64,000 nt of DNA, from positions 37,252,203 through 37,316,202 of the forward strand of contig NC_133655.1 of the NCBI RefSeq assembly GCF_009905375.1. Reading direction: 5' to 3'. Numbering within the stretch: position 1 is the first letter of the stretch; each line of letters begins with the position of its first letter. This document shows, piece by piece, positions 55,256-64,000 of the stretch. Made by a program: the position numbers and the translations under genes. This stretch comes from Apium graveolens. Its lineage: Eukaryota; Streptophyta; Magnoliopsida; Apiales; Apiaceae. A model generated the notes under the pieces. The model did no database searches. It was not told the DNA's origin and worked only from the letters and a program-made list of their open reading frames with translations.

Positions 55256-57139
55256 TCTTGAAGATATCTCCTCTATCATGAAGGATGCTAAGGTTAGACA
55301 TATCCTGCACACAAGTCTTGATAGTGTTATGACCAATAGAGTTATTGGATGTAAAATAGAAAGAGAGATATGCGATGCTTTAGAAGTAAAGTGTCAAGGT
55401 ACAACTGTTATCAAGAAGAACAGGAGGACAGTACTTACTCAAGAATATGAGCACTTTGACTCAAGGGACAATGAATCCCTAACTAAGATCTATGACAGAT
55501 TTCAGAAGTTGTTGAATGACTTATCCCTTGTCAACAAAGAATATGATTTGGAGGACTCAAACTTGAAGTTCTTACTTGCTCTTCCTGAAAAGTGGGACTT
55601 TAAAGTCACATCAATCAGAGATAACTATAAACTTGACATCACACCTCTAGATGAGATCTATGGAGTTCTGAAAACTCATGAACTAGAGATAGAGTGAAGG
55701 AGCAAGAGGAAAGGATCAAAAGCTAGACCAGTTGCACTCAAAGTTGAAGAGAAGCCAAATGATAAAGCTAGGAGGAAAAGCTACTCTAAAGGGAAAACCA
55801 TGATTGCTAAGTCAGATACTGAATCATCAAATTCTGATGATGACTCAAATCCTGATACTGAATAAGATATTGATAGTGATCACAAAAACAATGAAGATTT
55901 GGATCAAATGGTAACCCTGTTGGTTAAGAGTTTTAATAAGATGGTCTACAGAAACTTCAAGAAAGGGAGAAGATTTTCCAGAAAAGGTTCCAGTTCCTCA
56001 AACTCTGATAAGAGGAACAATAGAAGAGATACTGATTGGAAGGAAGCTAGATTTGGAAAACCTGATAAGTTAAAAGAGAGATGTTACAACTGTGATGGAC
56101 TTGGACACTTTGCAGCTGACTGCAGAAAAACTAGAGCTGAAAAGAAACAAGCTTTGATCTCAAAGAAGAGAAACTGGGATGATTTATCACACTCAGATGA
56201 TGGGATAAATTATGCTCGTATGACAAATGCTAATGCTGAGACCGACAATGCTGAATTAAAGGTATCTCAATCCAATCTTGCATTTGCTACTGATGATATC
56301 TATGAATTAAGATTATTTCTTAAGAATCTGTATGTAAGTTTTAGGGATCAAACCTTAAAGAACAATAGAATCAATAGTGAAAATTATGTGCTTAAGAAAA
56401 GGAATGATTACCTAGAAACTGAGTTGCTTTCCATGCTAAAAATTCAAAAAGAAAGAGATAATACTATTTATGTTAAAGAAAATTTGTTAGAAAAACATGC
56501 TTATCTAGAAAAGAAGCTAGCTAAAGAGAGAGAAGTCATCAAACTTTGGACTAACTCAGAAAAGACAACTCAGGAAATCTTAGAAAAAGACTGTTGGGGA
56601 TCAGGATTAGGATATTCAGCTAGATCTAATTCTGATAAGAAAAGTGGAGAAGAAACTGAGAAAACAGAACCACTAAAAATTGATCGTCATGTCAAATTGA
56701 ACAAGGTTCAAATAAAGACCATTAAGTTTAATCCAAGTGTTAATAATGTTAAATCAATCCATGAGGAAGGTACTACATCAGCACCTAGATCAAACTTTAC
56801 TATGAAAAGAGTGAACAAGTTCACATAAACTCGGTAAATATTGGTTCAATGACTCAGAAACAGCTTAAGCAAAAGCTGAAGGATTTACACATGAAAGAAA
56901 AGAGGAAAAGGTCTAGGAAAAATAGGAATGGCAAGGTAGGTGTTAATAAGAATGGAAACTATGTAACCCCATCTAATGCACCTAGAAAGACCTGTTCAAA
57001 CTATGGTAGCACTAATCATCTTTCTAATTCTTGCAGGAAGAATAAAGAGATAAAAGTTGTTCCTTCTAAATCAGAGTTTAGGAATACAACAACTAGATAT
57101 AAACCACAGAATCCTTGTTTTCATTATGGCAGTGTTTGA
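55256..57139 (+). pseudogene. Sirevirus E gag, main part
   Basis: It resumes the gag cut at 47561. UBN2 core: DISSIMKDAKVRHILHTSLD, VKCQGTTVIKKNRRTVLTQEYEHF and LPEKWDFKVTSIRDNY. A TGA at 55695 is followed by basic sequence, a TAA near 55862, the basic stretch FKKGRRFSRKG, an intact zinc knuckle (C-Y-N-C-D-G-L-G-H-F-A-A-D-C), a coiled-coil tail (LEKKLAKEREVIKLW) and a second C-x2-C motif with one Cys lost near 56995. Frameshifts lie at about 56820 and 57130. The fragment at 7945-9055 is a second, more degraded copy. Confidence 0.9.
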
Positions 57140-57386
57140 CACTCTATTTATACATGTAAAGAGTATCACAGTTTGTATTATAATTTTTATAAACTGAAAC
57201 CCTCTTTAGTTAAATCAAAATCTGTTTTTGCATGTATAAATACTGATAGTAAGAATGTTAACATAAACTATGATATGAAGTCTCCTGCTGTATATGTTAA
57301 CAAACTTAAAAAGGCCAAAGGATCCAAGCAACTCTGGGTCCTTAAAAATACTAACTGATTCAAATTACTGATTGTAGGGTGACAGG
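57140..57386 (+). other. Gag-protease linker of element E
   Basis: A short basic frame (57173-57358) with AKGSKQLWVLKNTN corresponds to the segment just before the protease in Sireviruses. No separate gene. Confidence 0.6.
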
Positions 57387-58980
57387 ATGAATGCTTTAGT
57401 CTTGGACAGTGGATGCTCAGGACATATGACTGGTTATAAATCCCTGCTATCAGAATTTGAGAAGAAGGCTGGCCCAAGCGTTTCTTATGGAGATGGCAAC
57501 TTAGGAAAAATCTTGGGATATGGCAAAATCAAAGTTGGAAATGTCATCATTGAAAATGTAGCTCTGGTTGCAGGACTCAAGCATAATCTGAACAGTATGA
57601 GTCAAATCTGTGACAGAGGTTACCATGTCAATTTTTATAAGGAGCATTGTGAAATTGTCAATAAGTCTGATGGCAAGATCACATTGACTGGTGTGGGACA
57701 TAGTAGTTTGTATGAATCCAGGGTCTTCACAAATTTTGAAAATTTAAATGTTTTTCTACTAAGTAGAGCATCTGTGGAAGACAGCTGGAACTGTCATAAA
57801 AGACTTTCTCACCTCAACTTCAACAATATCAATGAACTTGTAAGGAAATATCTTGTAAGAGGATTGCCCAATGCAGTGTTTACTCCTGATGGCTTATGTG
57901 ATTCATGCCAAAAATCCAAACAAAAGAAGACATCTTTAAGAGTAAAACCGAATCCTCAATTCTTGAACCATATCATCTACTTCATGTTGATCTCGTTGGT
58001 CCAGTGAATGTTATGTCTATTACCAACAAGAGGTATGTACTTGTGATTGTTGATGAATATACAAGATACACATGGGTGTATTTTCTGCACACCAAGGATG
58101 AATCTTCATCCATTCTTTTTTATCATAAGAGGGAGCTGGAGAAATGATCAACATATAAAGTGAAGATCATAAGAAGTCATAATGGAACTGAATTCAAGAA
58201 TAGCTCTATGGAAGAGTTTTGCAAACTCAAAGGGATAAAACAAGAGTTTTCTGCTCCTGGAACTCCACAAAAAATGGAGTTGTTGAAAGAAAGAATAGAA
58301 CTCTGATAGAAGCTGCAAGAACCATGCTAGAAGAAGCAAGATTGCCTACCTACTTCTGGGCGGAGGCTGTGCAAACTGCTTTCTTTACACAAAATGCAAT
58401 ATTGGTCAACAAGCATGAGATAGTGAAAGGAAAGAAGCCAAATTTGAAGTTCTTTCATATTTTTGGTTGTAAGTGTTTTGTTCTCAAAAATCATCCGGAG
58501 CAGCTGACCAAGTTTGATCTGAAAGATGATGAAGGAATATTTGTAGGTTATCCATTGTCTACAAAAGCCTTCAGAGTTTACAATCTGAGAACAAGAACAG
58601 TCATGGAGTCTATACATGTATCTTTTGATGACAAGAAGATAACACATCTAAAAGATGCATATGACCATGACAAGTTGATATTTGAAAATGAAGTACCTTA
58701 TGCTGAAATTTTAAATCCTGACTCTGATACAGTAAGTCCTAATATCACTCAAAGCTCTGAGGTTCCACAGAATAGTGGAAATTCTTCTGATACTGAAGCA
58801 TATGTTGAGGGGGAGCAACATGACACAAATCCAGAGACTACTGCAAGTGATTCAACTCAAGAAACAACAGTAGAAAGATCATCAGACTCATCTTTTTTAA
58901 ACTCTGATGAGTCAAATACTGATAACCATGGGAACACTGTTTCAGGGGGAGCATCAGGAAACAAAAGTGGTACTACTTAA
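57387..58980 (+). pseudogene. Sirevirus E protease-integrase
   Basis: Protease LVLDSGCSGHMTGY; pre-integrase CHKRLSHLNF and C-DSCQKSK; integrase LHVDLVGPVNVMS, RSHNGTEFKNS (His where the second catalytic Asp is expected) and NGVVERKNRTLIEAARTML; then the C-terminal extension (HIFGCKCFVLKN, DEGIFVGYPLSTKAFRVYNL) and an acidic/Ser-rich hinge to 58980. Frameshifts at about 57940 and 58268 and a stop at 58147. Lost function is supported by the missing Asp. Confidence 0.9.
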
Positions 58981-60778
58981 ATAAATAACAGAGAATTCAT
59001 GGATCAAGGGGGAAGTTCTTCTTCTAGAAGTCAACTTCCATCTGCAAGAAAATGGTCCAAGGCACACACTCCCGACTTGATCATTGGAAACCCTGAGAGT
59101 GGTGTAAGAACAAGAAAAGCCACTCATAATGAATGTCTCTATCATTCTTTTTTATCTCAAAGTGAACCTAAAAAGGTTGAAGAGGCTCTGCAAGATGCTG
59201 ACTGGGTCATAACAATGCAAGAGGAACTTAATGAGTTTGAAAGGAACAAAGTCTGGACTCTTGTGCCCAAAAACAGATCTGTAGTTGGCACAAAGTGGGT
59301 GTTCAGAAACAAAACTGACAGTGAGGGTATTGTTACAAGGAACAAAGCAAGCCTGGTTGCAAAGGGATACTCACAACAAGAAGGCATTAATTATGATGAG
59401 ACATTTGCTCTAGTTGCAAGGTTAGAGGCAATAAGAAACCCTGTTTGCATAGGCTCGTGCACATATTTACATTCAATAATCCCAGGGGCTTTCACTTCGA
59501 CACATCTTCGCTCATGATCTTTCTTGCCTATGCTGCTCACAAGAAGTTTAAGGTGTTCCAAATGGATGTGAAGAGTGCATTTCTAAATGGAGAACTGGAA
59601 GAGGAAGTTTATGTTAAACAACCTCCAGGGTTCATTGATCCAAGTATCCAGATCATGTTTACTTACTGGATAAAGCACTCTATGGATTGAAGCAAGCTCC
59701 AAGGGCCTGGTATGAAACACTTACTCTATTTCTACTAGAGAGTGGTTTCACAAGAGGTACAATTGATAAAACTCTCTTTTATAAATACCATGGTAAGGAC
59801 TTGTTATTAGTACAGATATATGTTGATGATATCATTTTTGGATCTACTAATGATAAACTATGTGAGAGATTTGCAAAGCTAATACAGTCCAGGTATCAGA
59901 TGAGTATGATGGGAAAATTGAGTTAATTTTTGGGGTTACAAGTTAAACAGACTGATAAAGGAATATTCATAAATCGATCCAAATATACCAGGAACTTACT
60001 CAAAAGTTTTGGAATGCAATACTGCTCAACTGCATCAACTCCTATGGCCACGACAACCAAGTTAGATTTAAATACTGGTTCTTCTGTAGATATAACTAAC
60101 TATAGAGGTATGATTGGCTCACTCCTATATCTGACTTCTAGTAGACCTGATATCATGTACGCTACTTATCTCTGTGCAAGGTTCCAAGCTGACCCTAGAG
60201 AACCTCATCTATTAGCTGTGAAATGAATTTTCAAGTATCTCAAAGGCACCATGAATCTGAGATTATGGTATCCTAGAGATTCAGATTTTAAGCTAATTGG
60301 ATATTCAGATGCTAATTTTGCAGGATGCAAAATAGACAGGAAAAGTACTTCTGGAAGCTGCCAATTTCTTGGAGACAGAATGGTTTCTTGATACATCAAG
60401 AAATAAAAGTCAATTTCCACTTCAACTGCAGAAAGAGAATACATTGCTGCAGAAAGCTGTTGTGCTCAAATTCTATGGATGAAGAATCAATTACTGGAGT
60501 ATGGGTTAGATTATTCTTCTATTCCTATATATTGTGATAATGAAAGTGTTATTGCAATGATAGGAAATCCAGTACAACATTCCATGACTAAGCACATCAG
60601 TATCAGATACCATTTCAAAAGGGAACATGTGGAAGCTGGTATGGTGGAATTGGTCTTTATTCCAACAGATCAGCAAGTAGCAGATATATTCACCAGGCCT
60701 CTCTGTGAAGCTACATTCACAAGATTGGTGAATGAATTGGGAATGATTTCAGAACAGTTCTCAAACTCTAATAATTAA
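58981..60778 (+). pseudogene. Sirevirus E RT-RNase H
   Basis: RT starts in 58999-59517 (EEALQDADWVITMQEELNEF; VVGTKWVFRNKTDSEG). It is interrupted by about 79 bp of foreign sequence (59437-59515) between LEAIR and [11 protein letters not shown], then continues with [37 protein letters not shown] (YVDD intact) and RPDIMYATYLCARFQ. RNase H has YSDANFAGCKIDRKST, YCDNESVIAMIGNPVQHSMT, IRYHFKREH and DIFTRPL, and stops at 60776. At least five frame breaks or stops. Confidence 0.9.
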
Positions 60779-61311
60779 GTCTGCTGATATTTTTAAAGTA
60801 TGGTATCTTATTATTTGTCAGTACTTGTTAGATACTGATTCTTATGCTAAATGCTGGATACCATGATATCATGCAAATTGTGCTAAATGATCTTATGTGA
60901 AAATTGCATGTTAATCTGTTGATTATGCATATAAACTCTGTTATTAACTAAATTTGTTTAGACTAATAATTTATATCGGTAGTTGTTAAATCCTGATACT
61001 AGTAATTAAAATACTGATAATGGTCAAACCATGATTGATTGTTATACTTTCTTGATTATTTTGAATTTATTCAAAATAAATTTTTAACAGCATTTTTAAT
61101 TAATCAGTGAGTGAGTGGAATATCTTTTAATTGCTTAAATGGGTTAGCTACTGATGCAATTATTCGTTGATACTTGAGTATTTACATAGAGAATAGTAAT
61201 ATGAAGAGAGAGATTACTTTTTGCTTGCCTAGATACGCGTAATCGTGTATGCTTACTATGTCTAATTATTGCATGGCCAATCAAAGAGTCTCTTCAGTTT
61301 CTACTTTTTTC
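60779..61311 (+). other. Non-coding region between pol and small ORF, element E
   Basis: AT-rich, no ORF. CCTAGATACGCGTAATC at 61228-61244 is shared with D (about 27540-27560). The CGACGGATG motif of LTR E is not evident here, unlike in A, B, C and C'. Confidence 0.6.
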
Positions 61312-61320
61312 CTATAAATA
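61312..61320 (+). promoter_or_regulatory. TATA-like box of element E small ORF
   Basis: CTATAAATA lies about 95 bp before ATG 61411. The leader is pyrimidine-rich (CAACCCTTCACTCTC, CCTTTCACTTT). Confidence 0.6.
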
Positions 61321-61410
61321 CAACCCTTCACTCTCAAAACTTTTCACTGACCTTTCACTTTAAACACTCATTTGTCAAGACTTCTTGAACACAACTCCTC
61401 ATCCTCTCAA

Positions 61411-61647
61411 ATGTTCATGGATCAACGTTCATTTTGCACTCGTACTATTGTTGGAAACTACTATTCTGCATTTAAGTTCGAAGAGGGTCGTATCTATTAT
61501 GACCCTTGGGGACATAGAGTTAAGATTAACGATCAAATCTTTAGTCTTTATGATGTTTCATCATCAGTCTTTGAAGAGTTTTCTAGTGATCAACAACTGG
61601 ATCTGCAGTTGTTTCAGTTAGAAATGATTCTTGAGGATGAGCGCTAA
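61411..61647 (+). CDS. Small conserved ORF (78 aa), element E
   Basis: It is an open frame from ATG 61411 (or 61417): MFMDQRSFCTRTIVGNYY, EEGRIYYDPWGHRVKINDQI, then QQLDLQLFQLEMILEDER and stop. It is the homologue of 27091-27366 in D: IYYDP-G-RVKIND and DLQ-FQLE are shared. It is slightly acidic, with no signal or membrane segment. It stayed open although the neighbouring gag and pol are full of stops, though a 79-codon ORF could stay open by chance. I do not recognise the family. Confidence 0.6.
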   Translation: MFMDQRSFCTRTIVGNYYSAFKFEEGRIYYDPWGHRVKINDQIFSLYDVSSSVFEEFSSDQQLDLQLFQLEMILEDER

Positions 61648-61794
61648 GTAGAGTAGGCTAGCAGAGACTTGAAGCTCTCAAACTACAAGAGAATATCATC
61701 TCTCTTGTAGGCACAATAAGTAGAATCTATCATCGCTGAGCCATGAAGAAGCAAGAAGCTCCGAAGAAGTTGAAGATGAGATAGTTTTTAGGAA

Positions 61795-61880
61795 TAGTTC
61801 TAGCTTGTGTTAGGATTATTTTATAATCCGCCTTGTATTCATTTTCTTAATAATTAATGAAAATCTTTAAGCTTCTTTGT
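61795..61880 (+). terminator. Polyadenylation-like region after the small ORF, element E
   Basis: TTTTATAATCCGCCTTGTATTCATTTTCTTAATAATTAATGAAAAT resembles plant poly(A) upstream elements. It is matched in D at about 26905-26965 (minus). Inferred. Confidence 0.4.
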
Positions 61881-62996
61881 TTTTTAAGTGATTATTTGTT
61901 TACTTTCTTGTATGAATGCTTGAATGTTCTTAAATGTTAAATGTTAATACGGTAATGCATGCTAAATATCATATATTTTTCATAGTGCATGTGAATAAAC
62001 TAATCTCTGTTTGAGTTCATGTGACACTTCAGTACAAATTGAGCACTACGGGAAATAACTGTTGTTAAATAAGAAATTTAAGGGAAGATTTAATTTTTAA
62101 TCACTAAGAGTTATAATCTTTGAGTGTTGCTTACAATTCAAAATCTATTGAAACTTTCTTTTTCCGATCAAGAAAGTTGTCCACACTCAATCTCAAATTT
62201 CATAGATCTTATATCTTAAATTTCTTCTCACAACTGAAATACTTGAATTTTCTCAAATGTTGCCAAAAATCAAGTATCATAATTTTTGAATTATGTTCAC
62301 CACTCAGAAACAACATTTAGTTGGTTAGAGACTACTTGCTGAGGTAGATCTTGATGATACAAATAGAGACACAGAGGTATCATCAGTCTTTACTGAAGAC
62401 TCTATCATAGCTTTCATTAAACACATTCAAGTGTTAGTTCTTTGCAAGAAGAACAAAGGTTTGAGATCATGGTACATAACAGTAACCTAATCAAATCCTA
62501 TCCAATTCAAATGGAGATTCTCATTATTGATGAACAACAACTGTCATAACCACAGTATCTACTGTGAGCCTAATTTTGAATTCACAAGGTATAAATATTG
62601 GTGTTACTTTATCAGCATTTATTTTAAATACTGATTTAGTTCTTTCAGCATTTATAGTATGCTTTTCATGATATAAATCCTGTTGAAATGATTACATCTA
62701 GACCTTAGTTAAGGACTGCCTCTAGTTGTATGATCACATATCACCCTTCTTTATTCACCTCTTATTTCTGTAGGACAATCTTTCTGAGTCTTTTTGTGTG
62801 AGATGTGTGAAAATATTGAGAGAAAAATAGAATTTAAGAGAGGCAGGATCCTTCCTGGAAAAAGGAGAGGCAGATGAGAGATATGATTTAGTAATCCTTG
62901 TGAGGAAGCTCTGACAATTAAAAGTCATGAGATGTGTGGTGTGAGGAGTAGTGAGACTACTTTAAAAGAATAGAGAGATTAAGTTTTATTTGCTAA
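61881..62996 (+). other. Degenerate region before the second downstream ORF, element E
   Basis: No long ORF. The last part (62840-62996) matches D at 17290-17420 in DNA sequence, so it is decayed downstream-ORF coding sequence rather than spacer. The rest is AT-rich and not assigned. Confidence 0.5.
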
Positions 62997-64000
62997 ATGT
63001 TTGCAGATGCTCATAGTACTAAAGGAACAAACGCTGAACAACGGTCTATTGAATCTCAGGAAAATTATGATGTATCAAAGGCTATTAATCTCCCTGCAAG
63101 TCTAAGTACTAATACTTTCTTGCAGTCCATACATTCTACTACTCCACCACATGAGATAATCCCTATTTTTGTTAACAACAGTCCATTCATAAAGATTCAT
63201 CCATTTCAGAATCACCACAGCATTCTACAGGACTTGAACTCCTGGAAGTTAATTTTAAAGCTCCAATTCATTTATCTACGATACTTGACAATGTGGAGAA
63301 GATTGCTGAAGGTGTTGAAGCTTCTAAAGCCACTGGATCAATTTCTCATTCTATTATGTATAATGAAGCTGACGATAAAGTTCAGAATTTAGTGCAAGAT
63401 CCAGCTGTTATTAAAGAATCTAATGATGGTAAAGAAACTCTTGTATCTAATGCTTTGTTAGATCTTGAGGATAATCTTTTCTTTCCTCAAGATATGCCTA
63501 TGCATGTGAGACAACAGAAAATGAAAGAGTTAGATGCTAAAAAAAAGAGGATTATTCTGATAATCTCCGGAATGCTTATTGGAAAGATAATACATATCCT
63601 ATTTCCAGAACACGTGCAATTGAACATCTGGAAATAGCAGAACAGAAGATTACAAATCCTGATGTGTTGCCAGATCCTTACACACAGCTCATGAAGCAAC
63701 AACTATTCAAATCAATTAGATTAAAGAATCATTGATTACTTCAAAGCTGCTTACTCATCAGGAAATTCAGAAACAAATTTCACCAATAATTGCCAGACAA
63801 ATTTCAATTGAAGCCAGTCAAGCTAGATTGGAAGCTCATCAAGCTCAAATATCTGATCAACTTACTGAAGTACAAAATTAAATGGAGCTGATTATTTCTC
63901 TACTGCTTGGTGATGATTCCCAAAAAGGGGAGAAAGTTGATAAATCTAAATGCAAACAGCTGTCATTGTTAAGTACTGATGATGAAAACCCTGATGAAAA
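62997..64000 (+). pseudogene. Element E downstream ORF fragment, runs off window
   Basis: Overlapping broken frames (62997-63392 and 63293-63637, then stops) encode Ser/Thr-rich and Lys/Asp-rich sequence, with a helical Gln/Lys segment (HVRQQKMKELDAKKKRI) and later a Gln-rich stretch near 63750-63880. Composition and position match the linker/coiled-coil part of the extra ORF of A and B, without clear residue identity. Function unknown. Confidence 0.5.

Larger units (their letters stand above)
46748..64000 (+). mobile_element. Sirevirus-like Copia element E (plus), interrupted by G1
   Basis: LTR (46748-47214), PBS, gag 5' part, nested G1, gag remainder, protease, integrase, RT and RNase H occur in Copia order. 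A small ORF and a second downstream ORF follow and run off the window. The 5' LTR inserted into RNase H of C' (TAGCA at 46743-46747 is the likely TSD; the other copy is outside the window). Many stops and frameshifts make it non-coding. It is the same family as D. Confidence 0.85.

Overview
The window looks like nuclear, repeat-dense (probably heterochromatic) DNA of a flowering plant. It is AT-rich, every recognisable protein is of plant LTR-retrotransposon type, and the primer-binding sites have the plant tRNA-Met form (TGGTATC...). I see no convincing host gene, tRNA or rRNA. The species cannot be named from the sequence; a eudicot is my guess.

Layout, left to right. (1) 1-397: a broken Ty3/Gypsy gag. 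(2) 541-11640, minus strand: a Sirevirus-like Ty1/Copia element 'A/F'. It has a 3' LTR at 541-1597, a long extra ORF downstream of pol at 1805-6388, an RNase H tail at 6913-7147, and integrase, protease and gag at 9050-11640. Its middle is replaced by a mosaic of a chromovirus pol/LTR end, an unassigned block and a plus-strand Copia gag. (3) 11640-16895, minus: Ty3/Gypsy gag, PBS and a long 5' LTR that contains a solo LTR (13314-14539). (4) 16896-19253 plus 26874-27613, minus: the 3' part of Sirevirus 'D', split by a Copia element 'G2' (19254-26873). (5) 27614-35133, minus: Sirevirus 'B', with 3' LTR, extra ORF, RNase H and RT. It is fused at about 35135 to the extra ORF of a third family, 'C' (35137-44440), which holds a solo LTR (35848-37522) and has lost its integrase and RT. 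(6) 44450-46747, minus: a second C-family copy, C'. (7) 46748-64000, plus: Sirevirus 'E', with LTR, PBS, gag, pol and 3' ORFs running off the window. A full-length Copia 'G1' (47562-55250) sits inside its gag, flanked by a clean TATAC target-site duplication.

The most interesting theme is the downstream (pol-distal) ORF of the Sirevirus-like copies. In A, B, C and C' this ORF, and in D and E a separate ORF of about 80-90 codons, starts roughly 90-145 bp downstream of a TATA-like box with a pyrimidine-rich leader. This looks like a private internal promoter. Dense arrays of family-specific, near-palindromic, CG-centred motifs (CCGTCGG in A/B; TTATCGATAA-like in C/C') occur both in the LTR and just upstream of that internal promoter. 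In A/B they also occur inside coding sequence.

Second theme: structural rearrangement. Examples are a duplicated flank and an inverted 54-bp filler in G2, a head-to-head gag/integrase junction at about 9050, an extra-ORF-to-RT fusion at about 35135 and a 79-bp filler in the RT of E. All coding regions carry stops or frameshifts except short ORFs, so no element here appears autonomous. Boundaries come from reading TG...CA ends, PPT/PBS sites and direct repeats by eye.
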